Part shown: positions 52,762 through 63,211 of the stretch, in pieces
Layout: each line of letters opens with the position of its first letter
Position numbering within the stretch: position 1 is the stretch's first letter
Origin: Limnobaculum zhutongyuii
GTDB lineage: Bacteria > Pseudomonadota > Gammaproteobacteria > Enterobacterales > Enterobacteriaceae
Reading direction: 5' to 3'
DNA length: 64,000 nucleotides
NCBI RefSeq assembly: GCF_004295645.1
Contig: NZ_CP034752.1
Span: 1,116,001-1,180,000 of the forward strand
Program-made: the position numbers and the translations under genes
The notes under the pieces: model-generated
What the model was told of the DNA's origin: nothing
Seen by the model: only the letters and a program-made list of their open reading frames with translations
Database searches by the model: none

Positions 52762-55380
52762 TTATTCACCATTTAGCGTTTTACTGATCTTCTCAAATAG
52801 ATCGCCGGAGAGATTATCCAGTTTTGTCAATTTCTCCAACGCATTACGCATTAATACCTGACGTTTCCGATCGTAACGACCAAGGCGTATTAATGGCTCA
52901 ATCAGACGTGAAGCAACCTGTGGGTTTTTCTGATTCAGTTCAGTCAGAATTTCAGTTAAAAATGCATATCCACTCCCATCTTTAGCATGGAATGCAGAGG
53001 GATTGGTAGAGGCAAAAGCGCCAATTAATGAACGGATCCGGTTTGGATTATTCATACTAAAAGAACGATGATTTAATAATGCTTTAATATTGTTAAGCAC
53101 CGCATTATCAGGACTGCTGGCCTGCAATATAAACCATTTATCCATCACCAAACCATCCTGATGCCAACGCTCATCAAATATCTGCATCAATTTATCGCGA
53201 CACGGTAATTGTGCGGCAACGGCAGCGGATAATGCCGCTAATGCGTCGGTCATATTATTAGCCTGATGATACTGCTGGCCAATAAGATTATTAGCAAACT
53301 CAGTTTCGGTAAATGCTAAATAGCCGAGGCAAGTATTACTTAATGCTCGCTTGGCAATATCACTGTGTTCAATACGATATTCATCAGTTCTGTTAGCTAA
53401 ATAAACCGCCAGCCACTCATCCTGCATCTCTTGAGCAAAACAGTTAACTAATTCACCTCTGACCTGATGAATAGCGTCAGGATCGATAATATCAAAAAGT
53501 TCTGACATCTCATTTTCTGACGGCAGGCTTAATATCAGCGCTGCCAGTGCCGGATCTAATTGGTCGCTTAATAAAATAGCGCGGAAAGCATCAATCACAT
53601 GCAAAGGTAATTCAAACGCCTCACCTTTCTGTAATCGGGTGACATTCTCTTTGATATATTTTGCCAACAGCATTTGTGCTGCATCCCAACGGGAAAAATC
53701 ATTGGTGGAATGCTGCATTAAAAATGCCAGTTGCTTATCGGTATAAGGGTAATCCAATTTAACCGGCGCAGAAAACTCTCTTAATAAAGAGATTATCGGT
53801 TGCTGTGGTACGCGCTCAAACACCAGCGTTTGTTCGGCCTGAGTAATATTCAGCACTGAATTTACCGGTTTCCCTGCGGAATATAGTGGGATAACTTCGC
53901 CACTATCGGTATACAGCTCAATACTCAATGGAATATGTAACGGTAGTTTTTCCGCCTGATCCTGAGTTGGTGGCGTAAATTGACTAACGGTCAAAGTATA
54001 TTGCTGTTTTGCACTATCGTAGCTGTCGCGCACCGTTAACTGTGGCGTTCCTGACTGGCTATACCAGCGACGGAATAGCGTTAAGTCAATACCGGATGCA
54101 TCTTCCATCGCCTGAACAAAATCATCACAGGTGGCTGCACTGCCATCATGACGTTGGAAATAGAGCTTCATTCCCGCCTGAAATTTCTCTTCTCCCAGTA
54201 AAGTATGCATCATACGGATCACTTCCGAGCCTTTTTCATACACCGTCAGAGTATAGAAGTTATTCATCTCAATAACTTTATCAGGACGAATTGGATGCGC
54301 CATTGGGCTGGCATCTTCAGCAAACTGCGCTCCACGCATAACGCGTACTGAGTCAATACGATTTACTGCACGAGAGCCCAAATCGGAACTGAACTCCTGA
54401 TCGCGGAAAACCGTTAGCCCCTCTTTCAGGCTAAGCTGGAACCAGTCCCGGCAGGTAACCCGATTTCCCGTCCAGTTATGGAAGTACTCGTGACCGATTA
54501 CCGATTCAATATTCAAATAATCTTTATCGGTGGCTGTTTCAGCCTTAGCTAACACATATTTGGAGTTAAATACGTTTAGTCCTTTATTTTCCATCGCGCC
54601 CATATTGAAGAAATCAACGGCAACGATCATATAAATATCTAAGTCATACTCCAGACCAAAACGTTGCTCATCCCACTTCATGGAATTTTTTAGTGAAGTC
54701 ATTGCCCAGTCGGCGCGATCGATATTTCCACGATCGACAAACAATTCCAACGCCACACTTCTGCCTGAACAGGTAATAAATGTATCTCTTAATACGTCAA
54801 AGTCACCGGCCACCAGCGCAAACAGGTAACAAGGTTTAGGGAAAGGGTCCTGCCATTGCACCCAATGACGACCATCATCCAAATCTCCCTGCGCAATGCG
54901 ATTACCGTTCGACAATAAATAAGGGTAAGTCTGTTTATCCGCCACAATGCGCGTGGTAAAACGAGCCAAAACATCCGGACGGTCGAGATAATAGGTAATA
55001 TGGCGGAAACCTTCAGCTTCGCACTGAGTACACAAAGCCTCACCAGAAAGGTATAGCCCTTCCAGAGCACTGTTAGCGGCAGGATGAATTTCATTAATAA
55101 TCTTCAGTGTGAAGTTGTCTGGCAGTTGTTCTAATACCAGTTTACCTTCCTGCTGTTGGTAGTGAGTCCAGGGAGTATCATTCACACTGATGGAAATTAA
55201 TGTCAGATTTTCACCGTCTAATACTAATGGCGCCTCTTTCTCACCCTGACGTTGAACCTGACTGATTGCCGTTACCTGAGTGGTTTCTGGTGCTAAATCA
55301 AAGGATAAATCAATATCGGTGATAGTGAAGTCAGGCTTGCGGTAATCCTGACGGTACTTAGCTTGTGGTTTCTGAGTCAT
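52762..55380 (-). CDS. pepN: aminopeptidase N
   Basis: 872 residues, full length. M1 metallopeptidase: exopeptidase motif FNMGAMENKGLNVFNSKY, zinc motif VIGHEYFHNWTGNRV (HExxH), with the distant Glu in LKEGLTVFRDQEF. No signal peptide. Divergent from pncB, the E. coli layout. The 261 bases between hold both promoters, not individually placed. Confidence 0.97.
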   Translation of the reverse strand: MTQKPQAKYRQDYRKPDFTITDIDLSFDLAPETTQVTAISQVQRQGEKEAPLVLDGENLTLISISVNDTPWTHYQQQEGKLVLEQLPDNFTLKIINEIHPAANSALEGLYLSGEALCTQCEAEGFRHITYYLDRPDVLARFTTRIVADKQTYPYLLSNGNRIAQGDLDDGRHWVQWQDPFPKPCYLFALVAGDFDVLRDTFITCSGRSVALELFVDRGNIDRADWAMTSLKNSMKWDEQRFGLEYDLDIYMIVAVDFFNMGAMENKGLNVFNSKYVLAKAETATDKDYLNIESVIGHEYFHNWTGNRVTCRDWFQLSLKEGLTVFRDQEFSSDLGSRAVNRIDSVRVMRGAQFAEDASPMAHPIRPDKVIEMNNFYTLTVYEKGSEVIRMMHTLLGEEKFQAGMKLYFQRHDGSAATCDDFVQAMEDASGIDLTLFRRWYSQSGTPQLTVRDSYDSAKQQYTLTVSQFTPPTQDQAEKLPLHIPLSIELYTDSGEVIPLYSAGKPVNSVLNITQAEQTLVFERVPQQPIISLLREFSAPVKLDYPYTDKQLAFLMQHSTNDFSRWDAAQMLLAKYIKENVTRLQKGEAFELPLHVIDAFRAILLSDQLDPALAALILSLPSENEMSELFDIIDPDAIHQVRGELVNCFAQEMQDEWLAVYLANRTDEYRIEHSDIAKRALSNTCLGYLAFTETEFANNLIGQQYHQANNMTDALAALSAAVAAQLPCRDKLMQIFDERWHQDGLVMDKWFILQASSPDNAVLNNIKALLNHRSFSMNNPNRIRSLIGAFASTNPSAFHAKDGSGYAFLTEILTELNQKNPQVASRLIEPLIRLGRYDRKRQVLMRNALEKLTKLDNLSGDLFEKISKTLNGE

Positions 55381-55641
55381 AAAAAACCTATATAAGAAAA
55401 ACGATGTTGTTCAATTAATTTATCATTTGAGTCTATGCTTCTTAACAATCAGATGCAAAACTCCAACCGGTTAAACACGAAAAATAATCATTTTCTTCAC
55501 GGAAGTTATTCAGTATTGTGCCTGACTGAATAGAAAGTCAGAGTGGAAACCGCACATTTTCTGGGTTTATTAACCTGATATTAAAGGTATACTCTCTGGA
55601 TATTTCAGTGCGTCACCTAATGAGAAAACAGTAACCGCAAC

Positions 55642-56850
55642 ATGAAACAACAGGCAACCCCCATCCTTACGTCATTATTAGATACCGATGCTTATAAGCT
55701 GCATATGCAGCAGGCCGTTTTCCATCGTTATCGTAATACCACTGTGGTCGCAGAGTTTCGCTGTCGCAGCGAAGATCTTCTGGGTGAATATGCAGATGAA
55801 ATCCGCCAGCAGATATCATTAATGCGTGATTTGGCATTAACTGAAGATGAGTATCAATATCTGACCTCACTGCCCTTTTTTCAGCAGGATTATCTCGATT
55901 GGTTAAAAACCTTCCGCTTTAATCCGGCTCAGGTGCAAGTAAGCAACGAGAAAGGTCGACTAAAAGTTCGTATTACCGGACTGTGGTATGAAACTATTCT
56001 GTGGGAAGTTCCCCTGTTAGCGGTAATTAGCGAAACCATACATCGTCACAGAACGCCCGATGTAGGTAGCGAACAGGCTATTTCACATTTAAAAGAGAAA
56101 TTAGCCCGCTTCCGTCAGGATTATGCTGATGTCGATCTGTCGCAATTCAGAATCTCTGATTTTGGTACTCGCCGTCGTTATAGCAAAGCGGTTCAGCGGG
56201 ATATTGTTCATCTGTTGCAACAAGAATTTTCTCCTTATATGGCAGGAACCAGTAATTACGATCTGGCTCGTCGCCTGAATCTTTCACCAATAGGTACTCA
56301 GGCCCATGAGTGGTTTCAGGCTTTTCAACAGATAAGCCCGGTTCTGGCCAACAGCCAACGTGCTGCTTTACAGGGTTGGCTGGATGAGTATCCTGATCTG
56401 TTGGGAATCGCACTGACGGACTGTATTACCATGGATGCCTTCTTACGTGATTTCGGCATTCAGTTTGCCAGCCAGTATGAAGGGCTACGACATGACTCTG
56501 GCGATCCGTTTGAATGGGGCGAAAAAGCCATTGCTCACTATCAGAATTTAGGAATCGACCCATTAACTAAAATGTTAGTGTTTTCTGATAACCTCGATCT
56601 GGATAAAGCTCTGGCGTTGTACAAACGGTTTCATACCCGGATTAAATTGGTCTTCGGTATTGGAACTCGTCTCACCTGCGACATTCCCAATGTCAGTCCA
56701 CTGAATATCGTGATAAAACTGATTCAATGTAATGGTAAGCCTGTAGCGAAACTGTCGGACAGCCCGGGGAAAACCATCTGTCAGGATAAAGCGTTTGTCA
56801 AAGCATTACATAAAGCCTTCAATTTACCGCTGGTGAAACGAGGCAATTAA
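55642..56850 (+). CDS. pncB: nicotinate phosphoribosyltransferase
   Basis: 402 residues: SLLDTDAYKLHMQQAVFHRY, FRISDFGTRRRYSKAVQRD, and YEGLRHDSGDPFEWGEKAI, which holds the His that is phosphorylated in the reaction. It makes nicotinate mononucleotide from nicotinate and PRPP with ATP use, the next step after PncA (37245). Confidence 0.97.
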   Translation: MKQQATPILTSLLDTDAYKLHMQQAVFHRYRNTTVVAEFRCRSEDLLGEYADEIRQQISLMRDLALTEDEYQYLTSLPFFQQDYLDWLKTFRFNPAQVQVSNEKGRLKVRITGLWYETILWEVPLLAVISETIHRHRTPDVGSEQAISHLKEKLARFRQDYADVDLSQFRISDFGTRRRYSKAVQRDIVHLLQQEFSPYMAGTSNYDLARRLNLSPIGTQAHEWFQAFQQISPVLANSQRAALQGWLDEYPDLLGIALTDCITMDAFLRDFGIQFASQYEGLRHDSGDPFEWGEKAIAHYQNLGIDPLTKMLVFSDNLDLDKALALYKRFHTRIKLVFGIGTRLTCDIPNVSPLNIVIKLIQCNGKPVAKLSDSPGKTICQDKAFVKALHKAFNLPLVKRGN

Positions 56851-56880
56851 TTCACTACATAAATGTAGTAAATGAAAAGA

Positions 56881-56917
56881 AAAGCCGCCCTTCTATTGTA
56901 AAAAGGCGGCTTTTTTT
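56881..56917 (+). terminator. intrinsic terminator of pncB
   Basis: Stem AAAGCCGCC / GGCGGCTTT with a 15-base loop and a run of seven T. Confidence 0.88.
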
Positions 56918-57126
56918 AGTACCTTTATCAATTACCCCGGCATTCAATAGGCCATCTCGCTAAAAGTACCTCTACTTTTAAGCGAATACCCGATGTTGTA
57001 TGACGGTGATTGCTGTTTTCTGGATGTCAGTTAACATGCAGCAAGTAATTACAGAGTCAGGTTGCGATGAATACAAAGCGGCCTGGAATAAAATTCAGAT
57101 AATTTAACATCATAAGAGAGAAATTT

Positions 57127-58527
57127 ATGAGCGTAGTGCCTGTAGTCGACGTACTGCAAGGCCGTGCCGCGGTTGACAGCGAAGTCACCGTACGCGGTTG
57201 GGTACGTACCCGGCGTGATTCTAAAGCCGGTATATCCTTTCTGACCGTTTATGACGGTTCGTGCTTTAATCCATTACAGGCTGTCATCAATAATTCTCTG
57301 CCTAATTATCAGGATGAAGTATTACGCCTGACTACCGGTTGTTCAGTGATTGTTACAGGTAAAGTCACTGCATCTCCGGGTGACGGCCAATCTTTTGAAC
57401 TGCAGGCTACTGGAGTTCAGGTAACCGGCTGGATTGACGATCCGGATACTTATCCAATGGCGGCTAAACGCCATACTATTGAATATTTGCGTGAAGTTGC
57501 TCACCTGCGCCCGCGTACCAATATTATTGGTGCCGTAGCTCGTGTCAGACACACCCTTGCGCAGGCAATTCACCGTTTCTTTGATGAGCAGGGTTATTTT
57601 TGGGTATCCACCCCTATTATTACTGCTGCTGATACGGAAGGTGCCGGTGAGATGTTCCGTGTTTCCACTCTGGATCTGGAAAACCTGCCGCGCAACGATA
57701 AAGGAGCGGTTGATTTCAGCCAGGACTTCTTCGGCAGTGAGTCATTCCTGACGGTATCAGGCCAGTTAAACGGTGAGACTTATGCCTGTGCGTTGTCCAA
57801 AATCTATACCTTTGGTCCAACGTTCCGTGCAGAAAACTCTAACACCAGTCGTCATCTGGCTGAATTCTGGATGGTTGAGCCAGAGGTTGCTTTTGCTAAC
57901 CTGAACGATATTGCTGCACTGGCAGAAAGTATGCTGAAGTATGTTTTCAAAGCGGTTTTAGAAGAGCGCGCTGATGATATGGCCTTCTTTGCAGAACGCG
58001 TAGACAGTGAAGCGATTTCTCGCCTGGAAAAATTTGTAACCTCTGACTTTGCTCAGGTTGACTATACCGATGCGATCGAAATTCTGATTAATAGCGGTCA
58101 GAGCTTCGAAAATCCGGTAAGTTGGGGTATTGACCTCTCTTCTGAACATGAACGCTATTTAGCAGAGAAGCACTTTAAAGCACCAGTGGTAGTTAAAAAC
58201 TATCCAAAAGATATTAAAGCCTTCTATATGCGTATGAATGAAGACGGTAAAACTGTTGCAGCAATGGACGTTCTGGCCCCTGGCATCGGCGAAATCATCG
58301 GTGGTTCTCAACGTGAAGAACGTTTAGAGCAGTTTGATCGTCGTCTGGCGGAATTGGGCATGAATAAAGAAGATTACAGTTGGTATCGTGACCTGCGTCG
58401 CTACGGTACAGTGCCACATGCCGGCTTTGGTTTAGGCTTCGAACGTTTAATTGCTTATGTGACCGGAGTACAAAACGTACGTGATGTAATTCCGTTCCCA
58501 AGAACCCCAAGAAACGTCTCTTTCTAA
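57127..58527 (+). CDS. asnS: asparaginyl-tRNA synthetase
   Basis: 466 residues, class IIb. N-terminal OB fold (VTVRGWVRTRRDSKAGISFL), motif 2 GPTFRAENSNTSRHLAEFWM, motif 3 GFGLGFERLIAYVTG and NVRDVIPFPRTP at the end. The upstream gap (56918-57126) holds an RBS AGAGAGAA and nothing else I can define. Confidence 0.98.
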   Translation: MSVVPVVDVLQGRAAVDSEVTVRGWVRTRRDSKAGISFLTVYDGSCFNPLQAVINNSLPNYQDEVLRLTTGCSVIVTGKVTASPGDGQSFELQATGVQVTGWIDDPDTYPMAAKRHTIEYLREVAHLRPRTNIIGAVARVRHTLAQAIHRFFDEQGYFWVSTPIITAADTEGAGEMFRVSTLDLENLPRNDKGAVDFSQDFFGSESFLTVSGQLNGETYACALSKIYTFGPTFRAENSNTSRHLAEFWMVEPEVAFANLNDIAALAESMLKYVFKAVLEERADDMAFFAERVDSEAISRLEKFVTSDFAQVDYTDAIEILINSGQSFENPVSWGIDLSSEHERYLAEKHFKAPVVVKNYPKDIKAFYMRMNEDGKTVAAMDVLAPGIGEIIGGSQREERLEQFDRRLAELGMNKEDYSWYRDLRRYGTVPHAGFGLGFERLIAYVTGVQNVRDVIPFPRTPRNVSF

Positions 58528-58561
58528 ACCTACAGAAATTGTCTAAATTTCACTCAAAAAT

Positions 58562-58593
58562 CAAAAGGCCAGTAATTTTGGCCTTTTGATTTT
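58562..58593 (+). terminator. intrinsic terminator of asnS
   Basis: Stem CAAAAGGCCA / TGGCCTTTTG followed by a T stretch. Confidence 0.85.
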
Positions 58594-58817
58594 TAAAAAT
58601 TAGATGCTTATCACAAAGTTCAATTGCATTCACAATTCGAAATACCTATTTTCCGCTTGTAACTTCTTTAGGATATTAGTAGCATTTAAAGGCTAGATTA
58701 ACTGCCTTGCGAATGAAAAACTGCGGGTGGCTTAAAAAATGGCATCAACGTTTACCAACTATAAAAGTTGGAAGCAGTGGCAGATGTCAGACAACTCCAA
58801 TGAGGGAAGTTAATAAA

Positions 58818-59903
58818 ATGATGAAACGTAAAATTTTAGCAGTGATCGTACCAGCTCTGTTAGTTGCTGGTGCAGCAAACGCAGCGGAAGTGTATAACAA
58901 AGATGGTAACAAGTTAGACATTACCGGCAAGATTCAGGGTTCTCACTATTTCTCTGACGACAAAGGCAACGACGGCGACAAAACTTACGCTCGTTTCGGT
59001 CTGCGTGGTGAAACCCAAGTTAGCGATCAAGTAGTTGGTTATGGTTACTACCAAACCGAGCTGAACGCTAGCAAGCAAGAAAACAACGGTGGCAACACTC
59101 AAAAAACTCGTCTGGCATATGCTGGTATTAAAGCTGGTGATGCAGGTTCTTTCGACTACGGTCGTAACTACGGCGTTCTGTATGACATCGGCGGCTGGAC
59201 TGACGTTCTGCCAGAATTCGGTGGCGACAGCTATCAGCAAACTGACGTATTCATGACTCAGCGTGCTGGTAACCTGGCTACTTACCGTAACAAGAACTTC
59301 TTCGGTATGGTTGATGGTCTGAACTTCGCTGTTCAGTATCAAGGCCGTAACGATTCTGGCGACCGTAACGGTTCTGACCGTAACGGCGACGGCTGGGGTC
59401 TGTCTTCTGTATATAACTTAGGTAATGGTCTGTCTTTAGGTGCTGCTTACGCTTCATCTGACCGTACCGATCTGCAAACCGGTGACCTACGTGGCGACCG
59501 CGCTAACGCAGCTACCGGTGGTATCAAATACGATGCGAACAACATCTATTTAGCCGCTATGTACAGCCAGACTTACAACATGACTCGTTTTGGTACCAGC
59601 AATAACTACGTTGCTAACAAAGCGCAAAACATTGAAGTTGTAGCTCAGTACCAGTTCGATTTCGGTTTACAGCCATCTTTAGCTTACGTTCAGTCTAAAG
59701 GTAAGGACTTGGATTATGTTGGTTACGGTAGTAGCCAGGACTTAGTGAAATATGTTGATGTTGGTGCTACTTACTACTTCAACAAAAACATCTCTACTAA
59801 AGTTGACTACAAAATCAACTTAATTGATGACAGCAAGTTCACTGATGCCGCTGGTATCTCTACTGATGATATCGTAGCTGTTGGTATCGTTTACCAGTTC
59901 TAA
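58818..59903 (+). CDS. ompF: general trimeric porin, OmpF/OmpC type
   Basis: 361 residues from the ATG at 58818 (MMKRKILAVIVPALLVAGAA), a standard enterobacterial porin start; upstream in-frame codons are leader. Signal cleaved before AEVYNKDGNK. Porin marks: FDYGRNYGVLYDIGGWTDVL in the L3 constriction loop with PEFGGD, GLKYDANN-like GIKYDANNIYLAAMY, AQYQFDFGLQPSLAYV, and a terminal VGIVYQF. Highly biased codons. The slot between asnS and aspC is that of E. coli ompF; OmpC naming would be equally fair on sequence. Confidence 0.9.
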   Translation: MMKRKILAVIVPALLVAGAANAAEVYNKDGNKLDITGKIQGSHYFSDDKGNDGDKTYARFGLRGETQVSDQVVGYGYYQTELNASKQENNGGNTQKTRLAYAGIKAGDAGSFDYGRNYGVLYDIGGWTDVLPEFGGDSYQQTDVFMTQRAGNLATYRNKNFFGMVDGLNFAVQYQGRNDSGDRNGSDRNGDGWGLSSVYNLGNGLSLGAAYASSDRTDLQTGDLRGDRANAATGGIKYDANNIYLAAMYSQTYNMTRFGTSNNYVANKAQNIEVVAQYQFDFGLQPSLAYVQSKGKDLDYVGYGSSQDLVKYVDVGATYYFNKNISTKVDYKINLIDDSKFTDAAGISTDDIVAVGIVYQF

Positions 59904-59925
59904 TTCATCTTATTTGATGGTATGC

Positions 59926-59952
59926 AAAAGGCACTCTTCGGAGTGCCTTTTT
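59926..59952 (+). terminator. intrinsic terminator of porin gene
   Basis: Stem AAAAGGCACTC / GAGTGCCTTTT with a TTCG tetraloop and T-run. Confidence 0.95.
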
Positions 59953-59960
59953 AATGTGCG

Positions 59961-59990
59961 AGATAAACTAAGATAAACTAAGATAAACTC
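59961..59990 (+). repeat. three 10-bp tandem repeats
   Basis: AGATAAACTA three times in a row (last base of the third copy is C), in the porin-aspC gap. No function evident. Confidence 0.9.
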
Positions 59991-60157
59991 TTTGGCTAAC
60001 CAGATGGTGTTGATTATTAGATTTTTCAATATATCCATCAGCTTTATAGTTTTAATTACTTTTTCATTCTAAACCATTGTCAAACTCAATAAATTAGCGT
60101 TACTCTGGCTATACTTCTGCTTTTCTCAATTAATCTGATTCATGGAAGCCATCAACT

Positions 60158-61348
60158 ATGTTTGAACATATTAAAGCTGCGCCCGCTGACCCGATATTAG
60201 GATTGGGAGAGCTGTATAACGCTGAAACCCGCCCAAGCAAAATTAATCTTGGTATTGGGGTATATAAAGATGAAACGGGCCAGACTCCGGTTCTTGAATG
60301 CGTAAAAAAAGCAGAGCAATATCTGCTGGAAAATGAAAAAACCAAAAATTACCTTGGTATTGCAGGCATTCCGGCATTTGCCACCTGCACTCAGGAGTTA
60401 TTATTTGGTGCCGGTAGCTCAATTATTAGCGAGAAACGTGCCCGTACGGCACAAGCCCCTGGTGGTACTGGTGCATTACGTATTGCCGCGGATTTTATTG
60501 CTTCCAACACGGATGTGAAGCGCGTTTGGATCAGTAACCCAACCTGGCCAAACCATAAAAATATTTTTCAGGCAGCAGGATTAGAAACGCCTGAATACAC
60601 CTACTATAACGCCGAAGAGCATGCATTAGATTTCGACGGTATGTTAACCAGTTTAGCGCAAGCTCAGGCTGGCGATGTGGTGTTGTTCCATGGCTGTTGT
60701 CATAACCCTACCGGGATAGATCCTACCGCTGAACAATGGCAGAAGCTGGCTGAACTTTCCGCTGAACGCGGTTGGTTACCTTTGTTTGACTTCGCCTATC
60801 AGGGTTTTGCTAATGGCCTTGAAGAAGATGCTCAGGGCTTACGCCTGTTTGCCGCAACTCATTCAGAATTGATTGTTGCCAGCTCTTTCTCTAAGAACTT
60901 TGGCCTGTATAACGAGCGTGTAGGTGCTTTTACTCTGGTTGCAGCAGATAGCGAAACCGCAGAACGTTCATTCAGTCAGGTGAAGTCAGTTATTCGTGCT
61001 AACTATTCCAACCCTCCTGCTCACGGTGCTTCTATTGTTGCCACCATTTTGAGTAACCCTACCCTACGAGCTACCTGGGAACAAGAATTGACGGATATGC
61101 GCCAGCGTATTCACCGCATGCGTCAGCTGTTTGTTAATACGCTACAGGAAAAAGGCGCTCAGCAGGACTTTAGCTTCATTATTCAACAGAATGGTATGTT
61201 CTCCTTCAGCGGCCTGACTCAAGAGCAGGTGCTGCGTTTGAGAAGCGATTATGCCATCTATGCGGTTAACTCTGGCCGAATTAACGTGGCTGGAATGACG
61301 CTGGATAATATGGCTCCGCTGTGTGAGGCGATTGTCGCGGTGCTGTAA
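60158..61348 (+). CDS. aspC: aspartate aminotransferase
   Basis: 396 residues. PLP-binding motif ASSFSKNFGLYNERVGA (Lys near 246-258), substrate region FHGCCHNPTGIDPT and the N-terminal LGIGVYKDETGQTPVL. Interconverts aspartate and oxaloacetate. Follows the porin as in E. coli. Confidence 0.97.
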   Translation: MFEHIKAAPADPILGLGELYNAETRPSKINLGIGVYKDETGQTPVLECVKKAEQYLLENEKTKNYLGIAGIPAFATCTQELLFGAGSSIISEKRARTAQAPGGTGALRIAADFIASNTDVKRVWISNPTWPNHKNIFQAAGLETPEYTYYNAEEHALDFDGMLTSLAQAQAGDVVLFHGCCHNPTGIDPTAEQWQKLAELSAERGWLPLFDFAYQGFANGLEEDAQGLRLFAATHSELIVASSFSKNFGLYNERVGAFTLVAADSETAERSFSQVKSVIRANYSNPPAHGASIVATILSNPTLRATWEQELTDMRQRIHRMRQLFVNTLQEKGAQQDFSFIIQQNGMFSFSGLTQEQVLRLRSDYAIYAVNSGRINVAGMTLDNMAPLCEAIVAVL

Positions 61349-61374
61349 GTTTGAAGAGTGGTTTTATTCTGTTG

Positions 61375-61410
61375 ATGGGCCAGTTAATGAAATAACTGGC
61401 CCATTATTTT
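61375..61410 (+). terminator. intrinsic terminator of aspC
   Basis: Perfect 12-bp stem ATGGGCCAGTTA / TAACTGGCCCAT with a 6-base loop, followed by TATTTTT. Confidence 0.92.
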
Positions 61411-61590
61411 TACTACTGTTCCAAAAAATCAGCCGTTACTGTGTCTGCCCCTACTATTTAGGATGAGATTGAATATGTCATTTAGCAACAGAGTATCTGT
61501 CAAACCCCTTACATACATCTTTTTACTCACCTATTTTTATATAAATTAATCTATATATTAGCCACAGGTTAATATTCAGCAGTAATCTCA

Positions 61591-62229
61591 TTACATCCGA
61601 TCGGCCACAAACGGATTAGTCATTCTCTCTTCACCAAAAGTAGACATTGGTCCATGACCCGGAATAAATTGAACGTCATTGCCCAGCGGCCAAAGTTTAT
61701 TCCGAATTGATGAGATTAATGCCTGATAATCACCCCGTGGGAAATCGGTTCTGCCAATACCACCGGCGAACAACACGTCACCCACTGAAGCTAATCGGGT
61801 TGATTCAGAGAAGAAAATAACATGGCCTGGAGTATGGCCCGGAGTATGACGAACCAGTAACTCCACATTACCAAATTTGACGGTATCACCTTCGTCTAAC
61901 CAACGATCCGGTACGAACGGTGTACTGTGTTCTAAACCAAAACGGGCGCTTTGCTCTAGCAGCGTTTCCAGTAAAAAGGCATCGTCTTTATGAGGACCAA
62001 CAATTGGCACGCTGTAACGTCGCGCCATCTTGCTGGCAGCACCTACGTGATCTAAATGACCATGAGTCAATAATACTTTAACCAGCTTTAAGCCTAACTC
62101 TTCAATGGTCTTACTTAATATCGCCGGCTCACCGCCAGGATCAACAATCACAGCCAGTTTAGTTTCTTCACACCACAATAATGTGCAATTTTGCTGGAAA
62201 GGTGTGACTGGAATAATTTTGTATTTCAA
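61591..62229 (-). CDS. gloC: type II glyoxalase GloC (hydroxyacylglutathione hydrolase)
   Basis: 212 residues, metallo-beta-lactamase fold: LLTHGHLDHVGAA (THxHxDH), HTPGHTPGHVIFFSE, SVGDVLFAGGIGRTDF and FIPGHGPMSTFGEER. E. coli YcbL/GloC has the same length and place. Hydrolyses S-lactoylglutathione. Confidence 0.94.
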   Translation of the reverse strand: MKYKIIPVTPFQQNCTLLWCEETKLAVIVDPGGEPAILSKTIEELGLKLVKVLLTHGHLDHVGAASKMARRYSVPIVGPHKDDAFLLETLLEQSARFGLEHSTPFVPDRWLDEGDTVKFGNVELLVRHTPGHTPGHVIFFSESTRLASVGDVLFAGGIGRTDFPRGDYQALISSIRNKLWPLGNDVQFIPGHGPMSTFGEERMTNPFVADRM

Positions 62230-62319
62230 AGAAGCTCTCCCTCATAGCTAATATGATTGTTATTTTAAGCAATAAATCATATTACCATTTCTTTCTGATT
62301 TGTTTAGCTCTCTATATAA

Positions 62320-62347
62320 AATAAGGCGTCTGATTAGACGCCTTATT
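62320..62347 (-). terminator. intrinsic terminator of mepK
   Basis: Perfect 12-bp stem AATAAGGCGTCT / AGACGCCTTATT with a 4-base loop; on the minus strand it is followed by TTATATAG. It lies 26 bases after the mepK stop. Confidence 0.85.
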
Positions 62348-62372
62348 CAATTCATGCTGGGAACAACCTTAA

Positions 62373-62945
62373 TTACCAGTCTCTAACGGGTCCGGTATCA
62401 ACATGTACAAAATTACTGGATGGGTAATAACCTACCCCACCGGATTTCATCTGTAATGCCGCATCTCTTAAGCTTCTCAGCGATACGCCATCAATACGGA
62501 TATCAGCCGCCTGACCTAATGTATGATAGCTGTGTTTTGCTACTCCACGTTTCTGACTACGCATACTATTATTGGAATCAACGCTACGATAGCCACAAAT
62601 AAGTTCAATTTGCTTATTACCAAACTGCTTTTGTAAATAATAAAGCTTATCGTAAAGCTGTGGATCAATAGTGGTAATTTGATCGTTACGTCGATCGCGG
62701 AAAATATGATTTAAGCGAGAGAGCTCTGTCTTGTCATAACTCTTACCATTAAAGTAAGTAGACTTAATTGTTTCATTGGTATTGATATTTTTAACCAACA
62801 AAGTACGGGTACGTAATGCACTCTTACTTTTCTTTGTCGTTGAGGTACTGGAAGCAGCAAATGCCGCATCAGGAATAAGTGCCAGACCTAATGCTGCGCC
62901 GCTAATGGCCAGCCATTTACGACGGTGATGATCAATTTTATCCAT
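62373..62945 (-). CDS. mepK: peptidoglycan L,D-endopeptidase MepK
   Basis: 190 residues. A Tat-type signal (HHRRKWLAISGAALGLALIP, twin arginine) cleaved near AFA. The rest is a DUF882/peptidase M15 domain with ICGYRSVDSNNSMR, KHSYHTLGQAADIRI (metal His/Asp) and SSNFVHVDTGPVRDW (final His). E. coli MepK cuts meso-DAP-DAP cross-links, the product of LdtD, whose gene lies upstream. The 266 bases between carry a hairpin at 63144-63169. Confidence 0.95.
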   Translation of the reverse strand: MDKIDHHRRKWLAISGAALGLALIPDAAFAASSTSTTKKSKSALRTRTLLVKNINTNETIKSTYFNGKSYDKTELSRLNHIFRDRRNDQITTIDPQLYDKLYYLQKQFGNKQIELICGYRSVDSNNSMRSQKRGVAKHSYHTLGQAADIRIDGVSLRSLRDAALQMKSGGVGYYPSSNFVHVDTGPVRDW

Positions 62946-63143
62946 AATTCTATTTATACTCAGTAAAACAGGTTACAAAATAATTTCGTTACTCAATAGC
63001 CACTGACATGAATTGATTTATGCCATATTGCTTCACTACCTGCGTAGTAAGCAAAAGTGCGAAGAAAAACAAACGAATACTATATTAAGTCTCTATGTAG
63101 CATAACTTTTAATGCTTCACAGTCCAGACTTTGACTGTTTCTA

Positions 63144-63169
63144 CGGGTGCTTAAATGTAAGCACCCGTG
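63144..63169 (-). terminator. hairpin after ldtD
   Basis: Perfect 11-bp stem ACGGGTGCTTA / TAAGCACCCGT with a 4-base loop, 42 bases past the ldtD stop; T-run is weak on the minus strand. Confidence 0.6.
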
Positions 63170-63211
63170 AACAGATAATGTTATGACAACAAAAATGAAA
63201 GGATTACTGCA

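Noticed and set aside
58707..58817. Porin starting at 58707
   Set aside because: The extra 37 residues precede a perfect signal peptide beginning MMKRK at 58818; they are leader RNA.
59961..59990. CRISPR-like array
   Set aside because: Units are 10 bases with no spacers. No CRISPR array or cas gene is seen in the window.
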